Part shown: one piece after another, positions 10,376 to 22,725 of the stretch
Numbering within the stretch: the stretch's first letter is position 1
Layout of the letters: each line of letters opens with the position of its first letter
Assembly: GCA_035578905.1 (NCBI GenBank)
Contig: JAQJVL010000423.1
Location: 1 to 64,000, forward strand
Reading direction: 5' to 3'
Length of the DNA: 64,000 nt
Origin: Stictocephala bisonia
Taxonomy: Eukaryota; Arthropoda; Insecta; Hemiptera; Membracidae
Notes under the pieces: generated by a model
Seen by the model: the letters and a program-made list of their open reading frames with translations, nothing else
The model's database searches: none
Told to the model about the DNA's origin: nothing
Translations under genes and position numbers: made by a program

Positions 10376-11430
10376 CTTTTGTAATTTGTTATATCACTCT
10401 TTGCTAAATTGGTATTTGTCGCTCTTTCCGCAGTGGTTCCTCTTTTTTAATCTGGACCATTACGCATGTCTATAGCTATATGAACCCACCCAGACATTTC
10501 AAATGTTGTATAACCGTGACGCCAAATGTGAATGGTTTTTGCTGTTGTGCTCTACATATTCCTGAGCTTTCCAAGACAAGTCCTTCCTTGAATTGAATCA
10601 AATACATAAGCTGCCATATTATTATTGCTCAAAATTACCTGAAAGTCTCCAAAGGAAGGATCAGTTCTTTGAAAGTCCACATACACTACTCTCGTGTAAT
10701 CACTCATTTTCTTCATATTAAACCTAATTTTATTTATTATAAGAACAGATATTTCTTTATTCTGTCCTCAGATTTTATATGACGTTAAAATGAAACGTGA
10801 ATTTGAAGTAAATAAATATACATAACTATTTTCAGATGCGTTATTATCATTTTAATTTAACCGGCTCAAATATGTTGTAAAAACTAATACAGTAACATAA
10901 GTTGCAGAATGCCAAGATACTATGTAATGCGTGGTCGGAATAGCAGTGGCTTTTGTAAGTTTTGTAAAAAAATAAAATTGATAATAAATATGTAACAGTA
11001 AATTGAAATTAAGCTTTCCACCATATGAGACATTTTATTTCTGCAGATAAACATTTTCTGCTATTTGACAATAGGTATAGTAGAGTGGAGATGGATGATG
11101 TACGAATTTTATTAAGTTTGTACTCCAAAGCACACATTTTGTCATTCATTCTCGAAGTAAAATAACTTAATGACACATCTTTAATCTTTTTCAATTCAAC
11201 TATCACTTTATTTAAAGCTAATTTTAATTTTTGTTACATCTACTTATTTTAAACATGTTTATACTTGTCATATTTTATTTTTGTTTGACTTAAAATTTAA
11301 TATATTAAAACTTTGAATATATTGACTTGTTTTATCACTTAGGATTGTGTCCCCTGTTAGTCTGAGAAATGTAAATTCATACCTCAATTGAGATGAGATA
11401 GTATTGAATATGGTCTTGTGAATAAATATA
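10376..11430. other. Intergenic or extended 3' UTR, no feature seen
   Basis: AT-rich and without coding potential. It may include alternative polyadenylation sites for 14-3-3 zeta. Confidence 0.5.
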
Positions 11431-11978
11431 CAGTAGAACTCCAACTATCCAAATCAATTGGGACCAGACCCTATTCGGTTAATCGGATTTTGGTTTAAAA
11501 ACAGTCCACATTTTATTTAATTACTGTACATAATTAAATGCATATATGTTGAAATGGGATAAAAACAATATTTTAAATAAGAAAGGGCATTCATTAATTA
11601 CAATTTGTTGACATACTACTATAGTGTGTATTTAAATATTATGTTTTTGACTGTCTTAATCCGTTTTTAGGCAGCCAGGTCATGCATCCGCTTGACAGAG
11701 GGAAGAACAATAGCGGGTGTAGACAATACAGTATTCCTATCAAATAATGTTTCCTGGCATAATTTGGATATGTTCTTTTAAGACTGTATTACAGTGTACA
11801 GTATTTATTGAGGCAAATTATGTGTTATTTATTGTGATACATATATGTATGATTCATATTGTAAAGGATTAAAAATTTTATGAGCTTTAAGTTTTTTCCA
11901 GAACAAAATAAAAAACTGAAGAGGTAAGAATTCTTTTATGACATTCTAAAAGCAATTCGGATAATTGGAGTTCCACTG
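11431..11978. mobile_element. pogo/Tigger-type non-autonomous element
   Basis: The left end CAGTAGAACTCCAACTATCC and the reverse complement of the right end, CAGTGGAACTCCAATTATCC, form an imperfect terminal inverted repeat of the same type as the Tigger element at 20842-24100. TA precedes the left end; the right side reads AT, so the target duplication has decayed. At 548 bp with no open frame, it is a deletion derivative moved by a pogo-family transposase. Confidence 0.75.
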
Positions 11979-13188
11979 ATCTCAAGTTTATGAGATTTCA
12001 TTCTACACTTGAGTTAACTGATGCATAAACAATGTTGTTCAGGCCAACTTAGGTTCTTGGCCTCTGTTAAACATATATTTCAGTTGTTGAAGTTTACAAG
12101 TCCACATCATATTTGAGTTGATTTGAAAGATTTATTCTCAAACCTTTGTACATTCTAAAGAAAACTCATTATTTTTTTAAATAAGACTTGCTATTATTTA
12201 CATGCTGTTTTGTGCATAGTAATAATATTAAAAATATGTGTTCATATATGATTTTAGAAGTTTGCCAATTTCTAAATTATTTGTAATGTAATCTTTCTAG
12301 TGTAATACTGGTCAAAGTGTAAAAAGGGTAAGTTAGAGTCCCATTAATGTGGACCAAGGAGTGTTCAGGTTATCGGAAAAGAAGTTAAAAGAAGAAAAAG
12401 TATTCTAAGACAAAGGAAACATATTGAACATTATTTCTCTACCAAACTTTTTATAAAGATACACCAGTTACAAAAAGCTACAACTGGTAAAAACAGCTGT
12501 TGAAAAAACTTAATTACCTTGCTCGCATGTAGCGTGCTTCCATTAATGCCTTGGTATGAGGGAGTTTTTCGTCCTGCCAGGTTGTTGGAGTTATCTTCAC
12601 ATTCACGTCATCAAGTATCAGGTTTGGGGGACTTTACAGTATTAGAAAATTAATAGTTACAGCTAAACATTATACTGAAATTGATTATGTCTAAACCTTC
12701 ATCTGGATAAAGGTATGTAGAACCTGTTCATCTCTACATAATTAATACTATGACATAGACTTCAGAGTCTAATCCAGTCTAAGATGGATTGTTGTCTACG
12801 ACTGCACTTTGGAATTAATCATTCACTGTACCAATTATTAAGTCTAAATCTGAAATGTATGAATAGTTAAGATAAATTAGTTTAATATATACAAAACGTT
12901 CATAAAAACAAAACGGAACTAAAGTCATGTACTTAACTATTAATGATATTGTTTTTGAAAGAGTAATGATGTGATAACTATTATCAATAGACTTAATAAC
13001 TACTTAATAGACAAAATTTGTATCCCCTTGGACTGCAATTCCTAAATAAATACCCTAATCCAACTGTCAACTAAATATTTAGTTTAGACACATACACATA
13101 AATGTGTTCTATAAATATGACTGCTAAGCTGGTTGTAGTGCAAAACCACTTATTGTTTATGCAAGTAACAATTTGATTACTTAGTTTG
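11979..13188. other. Intergenic, possible second Tigger-like scrap
   Basis: Around 12330-12640 the motifs GTTATCGGAAAA and GTCCCCCAAACCTG recall Tigger ends, but no matching pair of termini could be defined. Nothing else is supported. Confidence 0.35.
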
Positions 13189-14052
13189 TTAACACTTTGA
13201 AGCCTGGGCCCTTAATACTCCGTTTGGCATGGAATCCTGGGGGTTTTATGTTCACATTAAAAAAATTGTAAATGCCTTATAAATTTCATAAAAAGGTTAT
13301 ATTATATATCTTTGTAAAGGGAAGAAAATTCTCTTTTCAATGATGGGCAAAACTTTAGGTGTTGTACATTTTTTTATTTTTTACAGAAGCTACAAATAAG
13401 TACAAAAATATGTAAAACAAAAAATAGCTACGATAGAACGATTCAATATATCTCGTATAGTATCACTTCTCATAAGATCATCCATTTTAAGCAGATAAAT
13501 ACTATAATAACTAAATAAAAACAATATATACACACATTCCAGTCACTGTACGGTTAGATTGACACAAAACCAACACAAAGCAAATACTTACTAATTACTT
13601 ATTTACATATGTACACAACAATATTTACAAAGAAACTGAACTGAAAACATGATAATAAAATATAAATACTGTACTTGAATTATAAACACAGAATATTCAC
13701 TTCTATAACGAACGTGTTGTTTACAACTCAAAGCACCGTGGGTCACTGACCGGCTGACATAAACAATGCTGACATAAACAATACCGCTCTGCGCGCGCTC
13801 ATTCCAAGTCTCACGTCAGCTGTTACGATAATTATTTATCCAAGACCAGATGTAGATAAAAAAAATTAATAGACCGATAAAATATAATAACAGATAACTA
13901 AAAGACATATTCAGATGACCTAAACCCGATTATATGCCGATAATAAAGATATAATGAATTAAATATGGGCGCCCGAGCTATTCTCGGGCGTCGGCGAGTA
14001 CGCCAGTTTGCGTCGCCCGATCTATCTTCGGGCTTAGGCTTCAAAGTGTTAA
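13189..14052. mobile_element. TTAA element (family F2), non-autonomous
   Basis: TTAA stands at 13189-13192 and 14049-14052. Terminal repeats: left CACTTTGAAGCCTGGGCCC, right (reversed) CACTTTGAAGCCTAAGCCC, 17 of 19 identical. Near the right end, Cys/Gly-type GC blocks (CGGGCG, CGCCCGA) contrast with the AT-rich interior. No transposase remnant was recognised. The ends and target site place it with piggyBac-type elements. Confidence 0.85.
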
Positions 14053-14328
14053 CAACTTAGGTCATAACTAGCATTATGGTCATATTTTGATAATCATATT
14101 TAATCTCTTTGGCTAACTTTACAATATACTTTGCTAACTATTTACAAATCTGCTGGAAAACATAATCTGCATTGTCTTATAGACAAACAAATAACAAATT
14201 TGTAGCTAAAATAAAATGTAAAATGCATCAAAATCCCGTAAATTTCACGATAATGCTACATTAGCCCTAATTTGGGATGAAAATAACTTCACACATTTTT
14301 ACTTATTAATAATTCTTATTGTTATACA

Positions 14329-15960
14329 GGGTGTTCATTAATATGTGGAACACCTTTGGGGAATGGATAAAGTACATTAAAAGGAGCATAAAACTTCTGT
14401 TAAACATATGTCCTAAAACCTATAGTTTTCTGTCTATCTAACCATGTGTGTTTTTTACATACAAATTTATAACTTGTGAACCGATTGCAGTACGATTTTG
14501 AAACTGCATATTTTTAAATAAATATGAAAAAATTATCTTAACACGTTTCAAAATGGCGGCCAATTAAGATTTTTATGTTAAATTGTGCAAAAACCACACT
14601 TTGTATACAAGTTTTACAAGAATAATAAAATATTTTAATATTTATGCTAAGACCAACTGTATTTAATTCGTTAAAATCACATAACAAATAAAAAAGTTGT
14701 GACAATTTTCTTAAATTACAAATTAATACCTTAATAATGGGGTAATTCCGCTTTCAACAATACTGGTGTTTCATTACAAGTCGTTTATTTTAGAAAGGAT
14801 TTGAAAAATAACAAAATATCCACAATAAAATAATATTTTTTTAATTTGTATTAAAGACATATTTGTAGAGAAAATGATGGTGCATTATTAAGTTTCAGAA
14901 TTTTTTTTGTTTTGAAATGTTGTCTTCTCATATCTATAATAAATGCTCAAAATGTTCACTATTAGCTCTAACACAAGCTTCTAATCGCTGCATGATAGAT
15001 TGTCTTACTCGCTCCCATATTCCAGGCGTCTGTTGTATTTGCTGAAATCCTGTGGTAATACACTGGCGAAGAACTTCACCATAGGCCTTGAATACACAAT
15101 GTCCTTTAAATGCCCCTCCAAAAATAAATCCAATGGTTTGAGATCTGGAGATCGTGCAGGCCAAGTTATTTCTGCCCCACGACCTATCCATTTATTTGGG
15201 AAATGTTGATTTAAAATCACTTGACTGTAGAGAAAAATGAGGAGGAGCCACAACGTGCATGAACCACATGTTCTGTATTAGGTGTAGTGGAACATCATCC
15301 AGTTAAATGTTCTATTAAAAATTCACTATAGGAAGCTCCAGTCAGTGTTCCCTGGAACATGAATGGTCCAACTATTTTGTCTCCAATTATGCCAGCCCAT
15401 ACATTAATACTAAACTGTTGTTGGTGCCTTGTTTCCAAAATTGCGCAAGGAATTACATGAGTATTGTGAAGATTCTGCACACCATTTCTGGTACACTTTG
15501 CTTCATTAGTAAATAGTATGGTAAGACAGAAAGGCTTGGTCTTGAGCACACATCCTCAGTAACCTAGTACAAAACTATTTATAATGGAAAATCAGTTTCA
15601 TGAAGATTTTGCACTTTCTGAAAATTGTATGGATAAAGAGTTGCTGTTGTAATATTTTCCACACTGTGCATGGCCTACATCCTCAGTTTCGGCTACCTCT
15701 GGTACTGCTGCCTTCATTTTCTTCAATCTGATGAAGTACTCGTTCTAAGTCAGGTGTTCTTACACTATTTGGTCTTCCACAATGTAAAATGACCTTTTCT
15801 CAAAAGATTCTGTCTCTACAAGACATTCATGTAGTCTTTAAAAGGTATTTTTGTTTGGTAAAGGTCTATTGGGAAATTGATCAGCATATAAATGTTTGGC
15901 TTCAGCTGCATTGCAGTTTGAAAGACCATACATGAAATGCATGTCCGCCATTTCCCGATT
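14329..15960 (-). pseudogene. Tc1/mariner transposase of the DUF4817 type, degraded
   Basis: Read on the - strand. An N-terminal DUF4817-like piece lies near 15955-15830 (ADMHFMYGLSNCNAAEAKH). Catalytic-domain pieces follow at 15549-15295 (INVWAGIIGDKIVGPFMFQG, TLTGASYSEFL) and 15253-15005 (NQHFPNKWIGRGAEITWPAR then SPDLKPLDLFL). The SPDLxPLD block carries a catalytic acidic residue of the IS630/Tc1 fold. Stops and frameshifts disable it. The 3' end at about 14329 reads ACAGGGTGTTCATTAATATG, a typical end for this group; the matching 5' end was not found. The element at 54776-57739 is a relative. Confidence 0.82.
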
Positions 15961-16211
15961 AGAATACATCTTACCCAAAAATTTAAAATAAACACTAAAA
16001 CTAGTTCAATAAAAATTGCAAAATGACAAAAGTAATGTACTCCAAACAGACTAAGAAGATTGCACAAGGATTTTTCCGACTAGAACGTTCCAATCTAACA
16101 ATATAATAAATAAATATATTCTCAGCCATTATTTTGCACAAGGGTACACACAACAATGACAACAGTAAAAAAACACAATACTTCTTGTGATTCTGTGAGT
16201 GACGGTTTGGT

Positions 16212-18035
16212 TTAGTTGATTTGCTTGACAGTGATAGGTTACCAGATTTGCCACTCCACTCCAACACCTGAAGTTCTCTTATGCGTTGCATAGACATACA
16301 TATTAAAAAATTTTAATTTAGGGGAAAGTGTTTTTTCCATTTTTATTTATTTATTTTGTGCTATGTTAATGCACATCATTTTGCCGTGGACAGGAGGGAA
16401 ATAAATATTAGTAAATCTGTAAAATTTATAATTATTTTAGATCACCGCTGAAAAGTTGGTGTTCAAAATTCCCACCTTTTAAAATCTTCCGCTTCGGACT
16501 ATAGTCCAAAAAGCCCCTCTGTAAATACGGCACTGCTCCTAATTAGGATTCAAAGTTATAATTTCCGTACAATATTTTCAAATTTTTTCTTGATAATAAT
16601 TATTAAAATAGTATGTGAGTTTTGATATTAGTATGTGAATGTACAGCTCTTGAAAAGAAAAACAATATGCTAAAATGTACATTTGAAGCATATTTAGTAT
16701 TGAAGTACATGCTTAGCAAGGAAGGTTTGCAAAGCACCAAAAATGGCACCTATATTTTTGGAGTTTAACAATGTTGCCAATATAGGGTTAAAAGGGTGTT
16801 GTTTGATTTTAAAACTGTCTTGTGGAATAAATTCATTTCAATTCAAATTATGATGGCATTCTTAAGTTTAGAAATATATATATATAAATAACAGGAAACA
16901 AAACACACCTACTGTTAATTTGAACAAAAAATGTTGACGTTGTTAATGTTCAAATATTATTTTGAACCTGTCTAAAAAAGTGTATTATGAATTAAAAAGA
17001 GTATTCCATAAATCCTTCCCAATCTGATTTTATTACTTTTCTTAATCAACGCTTTAACCCTAGAACTGATGACTATTTTCCCTAACTGATAAGCCATTTT
17101 TGCATGTTTTGCAAGCATTTCTTTTAAAATTGATAAAAAATATAAATATCTACCTATGGTTACCGTATATCAAATTGTTTGCCTTGAGTTGAAGAATGGT
17201 AAAAAAGTACTTTCACAAATAAAAAGAAATATTTATCATATGTTACTACTAAATTGAAAACAATTTTATTTTTGAAAACGAAAACTTAAATGACCAATAG
17301 GGCTACATCAGACCCTATACACCAAATAAAAAGTTAGATGGCGGTTATGTTGTAAATATACTTGAACTCAGCACAAAATTAACAACATAACGGCTATTTC
17401 ACTTTTTATTTGGTGTATAAGGGTCTGATGTAGCCCAAAGATTAAAATTAAACAACACTCTTTTAACTCTAGATTGGCAACAATGTTAAACTCCGAAAAT
17501 ACAGGTGCCATTTTTGGTGCTTTTGCAAACCTTCCTTGCTAAGCATGTGCTTCAAATTCTAAAGATGCTTCAAATGTACATTTTAGCATATTGTTTTTCT
17601 TTTCAAGAATTGTACATTCACATACTATTTTAGTAAATAATTATTATTATCAAGAAAAAATTTGAAAATATTGTACGGAAATTATAACTTTGAATCCTAA
17701 TTAGGGGCAGTGCCGTATTTACAGAGGGGCTTGTCGGGCTACAGCCCGAATCGGCAGATATTAAAAAATGGGAATTTCTAACACTAAATTTTCAGTGGCA
17801 ATCTAAAAAAATTATAAATTTTACAGATTTACTAATATTTGTTTTCCTCCTTTAATGGGTACATTGTCTGTCCACGGCAAAATTATGTGCATTAACATAG
17901 CATAAAATAAATAAATTAGAATGGAAAAAAACCTTAAATTAAATTTTTTAAATATATATGTCTATGCAACGCACAAGAGCATTTCAGGCGTTGGAGTGGA
18001 GCGGCAAATCAGGTAATCTACTACTGTCAGGCAAA
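16212..18035. repeat. Large inverted repeat, arms about 600 bp (repeat family R1)
   Basis: The segment 16212-16818 is closely mirrored by the reverse complement of 17445-18035; for example, GTACATTTGAAGCATATTTAG-like and CTAATTAGGATTCAAAG blocks recur. A third partial copy, same strand as the left arm, lies at 20758-20841 and 24102-24240, split by Tigger. Inside the arms GCCCCTCTGTAAATACGGC recurs next to CACTG, resembling hAT ends, so more than one element may be layered here. No coding capacity was seen. Confidence 0.75.
17300..17436. repeat. Inner hairpin of the inverted repeat
   Basis: Arms of about 53 nt, from GGGCTACATCAGACCC with TACACCAAATAAAAAG to the mirrored copy ending at 17436, with a spacer of about 30 nt. 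The same GGGCTACATCAGACCC end occurs in R1 copy C at 24227-24242, so the motif belongs to the repeat family. Confidence 0.75.
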
Positions 18036-19532
18036 GTTACAGTATGATTATTGTAGGGAATCAAATAGTACATGAAAAAATTGGAAAAATCAGCATTGAA
18101 TAGAGATTTTAAAAGTTGTTCAGGAAAAATATTTATACTATACCCTAAAACATATGTTTTGTTTATGGAGAAAATCTGCTCTATGCAGAATTTGAAACAC
18201 ACAAAAAAGAGTATATCAAAACATTTTTGGTAAAACACCTAAATCACCTACAACGTTGCAATTTGTTTTGGTGGATAGAGTTTCTAATTCTAAAATTTGG
18301 ACGCCATATTCCATCTTCTGGTTATTCTTCAGTCATGCGATTAACATTGACAATTTTACTGTCTCCAGACGTCCTGGCGGGAATTGAGCAGGAGTTTATT
18401 GTTGCACATTTTTCTACATTTATTAAATTCCATGAAAAAAATATTAAAAATCTGAAATTTAAAGAACAGAACATTCTGCGTCGATTGGTACCAAGTTTGT
18501 TGGTCTTGCTTGATGATAAACATATGTTTTATTGAGTTTAAACACCTCCCAATCCAAGGTTAAATCTTTATATAGCAACCTGAATATTATTTGAGTATAC
18601 ATTTTTTGTTATTTGTTTTAAAGTAAACCCCTTATTAATTTCTTTAATGCTATTTTATTTAGATTTGGCTGGATCTTTATTAACTGTTTTTGTTTGAATT
18701 CATCTTGACACAATTATTACCAAAGCAAACTGCTACTATCTACACCGTAATATATAATGATTCTGTATTATATAGTCTGTATACAGGCTTTTGAAAAAGT
18801 TTTAAAATATTGACTGATGGGTGATACCTGCCTTGACACACTCAGCATATTGTAAAACTGTATTGTAAATATGACTTACAGTATGTATAGGTAACAGTAA
18901 CTATTTTGACAAACATTTTAAGCCTACATTTTTAATCTTAGACAAAAAGATGATAAACCTATTGATTCTTTGATAACCAGTCTCAAACTTAAGCACATAT
19001 GAGTTCAGTGACTAATCCTAAAACTGATCACTGTAATTCCCATAGTTGATGGGCAGTTATGTCGTTTTTCAAGCATACTTCTATTTAATTTAAACAAACA
19101 TAAGTATCCAACTATTGTTATCAAGTTATTAATAATTTTGTTTGTCTTGAGTTGTGGAATCGATTACTATAAAAAAAAAAATATATTTCACATGTTTGCT
19201 ACATCAGAATTTGCGCACCATCTAAAAAACTTATATCAATTATGTTCTACATTTTATGTCAAGTTCATAGATATATGGGTTTATTTATTACATTTTTTAT
19301 GAGTAAAATGCTAAAGTTTATTATAACCATAAAAACGACAAATTATTGTCAAATCATAATACACATTTTCATGCATAATTTTAAAATAAATTTGATTAAA
19401 CATAATTATACCAATTAACTAATAGATGTAAACAAACTCAGCGTGAAACAACTGTCAACTGAGTCTCACCAGATGTCAGGCTCGCATTGCAACTGGAATA
19501 AGTGACTATTGCACGCCCTTCTAAATTAATCC
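18036..19532. other. Intergenic, no feature seen
   Basis: AT-rich. An open frame at 18227-18535 has no recognisable domain and is treated as chance. Confidence 0.5.
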
Positions 19533-19669
19533 TTAACCCTTTCAGTGCTACCGAACGATATATCGTTCCTCGTCTTTTCCCCGAAAAGTGCTATAGAATG
19601 ATATATCGTTCCACGTCTTTTTCCCGAATAACGCTAAGGAGCGATATATCGTCGTTCGGAACTTTTTTT

Positions 19670-20076
19670 ATTAGAGCGATGTTAGTTGTAATATTGTAAC
19701 GTGAGTTGCATTAAATGAAAGATAAATAAATTTTCTTTCAGAATATAATTAATGTTTAACATTTTATATAGTATGGCTGTCTTATTTATAGCTCCAAAAT
19801 ACTGAACGCATTGGCCGCTGTCGCGCCAGCTGACTAGTGCGCACGGAACCGCTCGGCAGCTGTTGCTACTTTTTTTATTAGAGCGCTGTTAGTTGTAATA
19901 TTGTAACGTGAGTTGCATCAAATGAAAGATAAATAAATTTTCTTTCAGAATATAATATAATGTTTTACATTTTATATAGTATGGCTGTCTTATTTATAGC
20001 TCCAAAATACCGAACGCATTTGGCTGCTGTAGCGCCAGCTGACTAGTGCGCACGGAACCGCTTGGCAGCTGTTACC
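19670..20076. repeat. Tandem duplication, two ~207-bp units
   Basis: The units start ATTAGAGCG and share nearly all positions, including the GACTAGTGCGCACGGAACCG block. Only scattered substitutions separate them. They lie upstream of the short open frame of the TTAA element. Confidence 0.85.
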
Positions 20077-20164
20077 ACTGTTAGTGTTTGCGAATCGCCT
20101 TATTTATTTGTTTGAGGTTATTCAAATGCTTTTTCAGTGCTATTTTTGATAATTTAAATTAGTT

Positions 20165-20247
20165 ATGAGTAATGTACGTGCAAATTCACCCGTAAGTGAA
20201 AACACATTAGCAAATTTCGCGAGAGAAGGCGGGCTAAAAACGCTAAG
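20165..20247 (+). CDS. Candidate first-exon remnant inside TTAA element F3
   Basis: ATG, then 27 codons beginning MSNVRANSPVSENTLANFAR, up to AAG followed by GTAATA, a plausible splice donor. No homologue is recognised. Its placement downstream of a promoter-like duplicated unit resembles the remnants kept in the other TTAA elements. Confidence 0.3.
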
Positions 20248-20757
20248 GTAATAATTTTCAATTTTTCTTATAACTATTGTAAAAATAAACCAATTTATAT
20301 GAAATTTTCAGGACTAATTCAATATAAAATACTCTTTTAGAGAAAAATGTATTTATCAAAAAAATTTTGTTATTTCTATATTGTTTACATGTTTAAAATA
20401 GGAATTTTTAATTTTTTTATTATGTACGCTCATAAATAATAATTTTTTTTACAAAATTTTCTTAAACTATATTGTTTTAATAGGGAATATTGTTCTACAC
20501 AAAACAAAACCAATTCCAAGTCATTATCTCATATAATAAGTAAAATATTACCTTTTTAGTAAAACCCTGCAAAAACGTCATTTTTACCCTAGCACTTTTG
20601 GGGTGATTCTTGTAAAAACTCCTAGCACTTCGGAACGAAATCCAAAAAAAATTTCAGCACCAAAAGGGTTAAAGCACTGAGCAAATGTTTGTAATTTTTC
20701 AATTAACGCTCGTTTTTTGTATGTATATAATTTATGTTTTTTCTAAAGTTTTAAGTT

Positions 20758-20839
20758 CTAGTTTTGATATTGGTATGTGAATGTACAGTTCTTGAAAAGA
20801 AAAACAATATGCTAAAGTGTACATTTGAAGCATATTTAG
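20758..20839 (+). repeat. R1 repeat, copy C, left part
   Basis: Matches 16620-16712 (GTGAATGTACAG, GAAAAACAATATGCTAAA). The copy is interrupted by Tigger at TA and continues at 24102-24240. Confidence 0.8.
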
Positions 20840-21193
20840 TACAGTAGAACCCCGATTATCGGAAACAATAGGGGCTGGACCCATTTCCGATAACGGAAAT
20901 TTCAGATAATCCGAGGTCCGAGATTTCCGTCACTTTAATGGTCTAGGCGAGAAATAATTGCATACTCAAGAATCTAAACAATTACTGTATTTACAGTACA
21001 TAATACAAACAAGTTATTTTTTGTTGAAATAATCATTAATTTTTCTTTGGACTTTTTTTGTCACACCGTTTTCTGGCTGCAATGTCCCGCCATCGTTTCA
21101 TTAGAAGTACGTCGGAAGGCGTTGACTCTGGACATTGTTCCACAAATTGCAAAGCGATCTGAAAAGAAAATACGCTTTGCTGTAGTACTAATG

Positions 21194-22673
21194 CTATGAA
21201 ATACAGTACAGTACATAGTGTACAAGGATTAATTTATTACATGTTAATCTTACCTCCAATGCATTAAATCCTTCTTCAGCAGTGACACCGGATGTGGGTT
21301 GGGCCGACACTGAGTCATCGCTCGCGTCGCCATCTTCATTCTCTTCAATCCCCATAGCCACTTGAACGATGTCTTTGATCTGTGAGTTCTTGACGTTCAT
21401 CGGAGTTTACCCACTCATCGTCCTCAATAACATTAATGTCCTCACAGCCAGGGATATTTCTCAACATTTCAGTTAGGCTTTCGTCTTCAAGGTCACCTAC
21501 TTCTTCAAGGACAAGCGCATCAAATATTTTGTTCCAAGATTTTTCTAACGTTGATGGTTTTACATCATTCCACGATTCAGCACACCAATACAAAACATGT
21601 TTCATATTAATTTTCTTTAATGAGTCCTTTACTGACTCGTTCTCATCGCACTGAAATAAAATTGAACGCAATAACCTTTTACGGTAATGCCGTTTGAAGC
21701 ATTCTAGGACTCCCTGATCCATTGGTTGAAGTAGGCTAGTGACATTTGGTGGGAGAAATGTTACTTCAATGTCACCATTTTTCATCTCATTTGGATGGGT
21801 TGTTGAGTTGTCAATGAGTAGAATGGCTTTCTCTGGCAATTTTTTACTCTTTAAAATAAAAATGACTTCACTTTTGGGACAAAACTGTTGTGAAACCACT
21901 CGGTAAATAATGGACTAGACATCCAAGCATTTTTTTGACTCCTATAATCAACAGGAAGGGCACTAGGATTAATATTTTTTAACGCTCTTGGTCTCATTGA
22001 TTTACCAATGCATAACAAAGGCAGGCGAAATGAACCCGATGCGTTGCTACAAGCGAGAACAGTGATTCTTTCTTTGCTTAACTTATGTCCTGGGGCTGAA
22101 GCTTCAGACTTTGCAGCAAGAGATTTCCTGGGCAACATTTTAAAATTTAGCCCGGTTTCATCCGCATTGAATATTTGATCTTTAGTATAGCCCTTGTTTT
22201 TAATCAGATCTTCAAATTCAGTTTTAAAAACGTTAACGGCATCTTCATCGGCAGACATCTTTTCACCACATAAATTCAATTTACGAACTCCGTAGTGAGT
22301 CTTCCATCGATCGAGCCAGCCAGAACTAGCACTAAAATCTTTGTACGATTCGCCCATCATTTCACTTAACATTTTAGCCTTTTCCATTAAAATTGGCCCT
22401 GAAATTGGTGTTCCCTTTTCCCTAGCCTGCGTAAACCATAAATGAAGAGCTTCATTGAGTTCATTATATTCCGATGGTTTCATTGACACGATTTGGCATT
22501 TTCGAACAATATTCTTCCATTGTAGACTTATTTTTTACCCACACTGACACTGATGATATTCCTACGCCTAAATCAGCCGCTACTTTCCGAAGTATTTCAC
22601 CATATTCTACCCTTCTAACCGCTTCAAGTTTTTGTTCAATGGTAACAACAACTCTTTTTCGTTTAGCTGACAT
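21194..22673 (-). pseudogene. Tigger/jerky-type transposase, frameshifted
   Basis: The N-terminus at 22673 (MSAKRKRVVVTIEQKLEAVR) is a psq/CENP-B-type helix-turn-helix. The second DNA-binding helix (LHLWFTQAREKGTPISGPIL) follows in another frame. The DDE_1 catalytic domain starts with IFNADETGLNFKMLPRKS and continues after a further frameshift with KAILLIDNSTTHPN and VTFLPPNVTSLLQPMDQGV, the D, D and D/N blocks of pogo-family enzymes. The tail ends in an acidic stretch at about 21200. Breaks at about 22470, 21870 and 21370 disable it. Catalytic residues remain readable, so decay is moderate. Confidence 0.88.
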
Positions 22674-22725
22674 TTTTCAGCAAATGAATACAGTATAGTG
22701 TGTGTATGTAGTCTACTGTATGATA

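Larger units (their letters stand above)
19533..20672. mobile_element. TTAA element (family F3) with internal 207-bp tandem duplication
   Basis: TTAA at 19533-19536 and 20669-20672. Terminal repeats are CCCTTTCAGTGCT and CCCTTTTGGTGCT. Just inside the left end the 16-bp perfect palindrome GAACGATATATCGTTC recurs in three spaced, diverging copies (19551-19650). A ~207-bp unit, probably promoter and 5' leader, is duplicated in tandem (19670-19876, 19877-20076). It is followed by a short ATG-started frame (20165-20247) ending at a good splice donor. This looks like a piggyBac-type element reduced to its ends and first exon. Confidence 0.85.

Noticed and set aside
17054..17075. TTAACCCTAGAACTGATG as a TTAA-element left end, possibly paired with 37160-37177 (TTCTAGGGTTAA)
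   Set aside because: The two are 20 kb apart in unlike contexts and match for only eight bases beyond TTAA; no element can be defined.
18227..18535. 102-codon open frame as a gene
   Set aside because: No recognisable domain, no splice context, and it adjoins a repeat; treated as chance.
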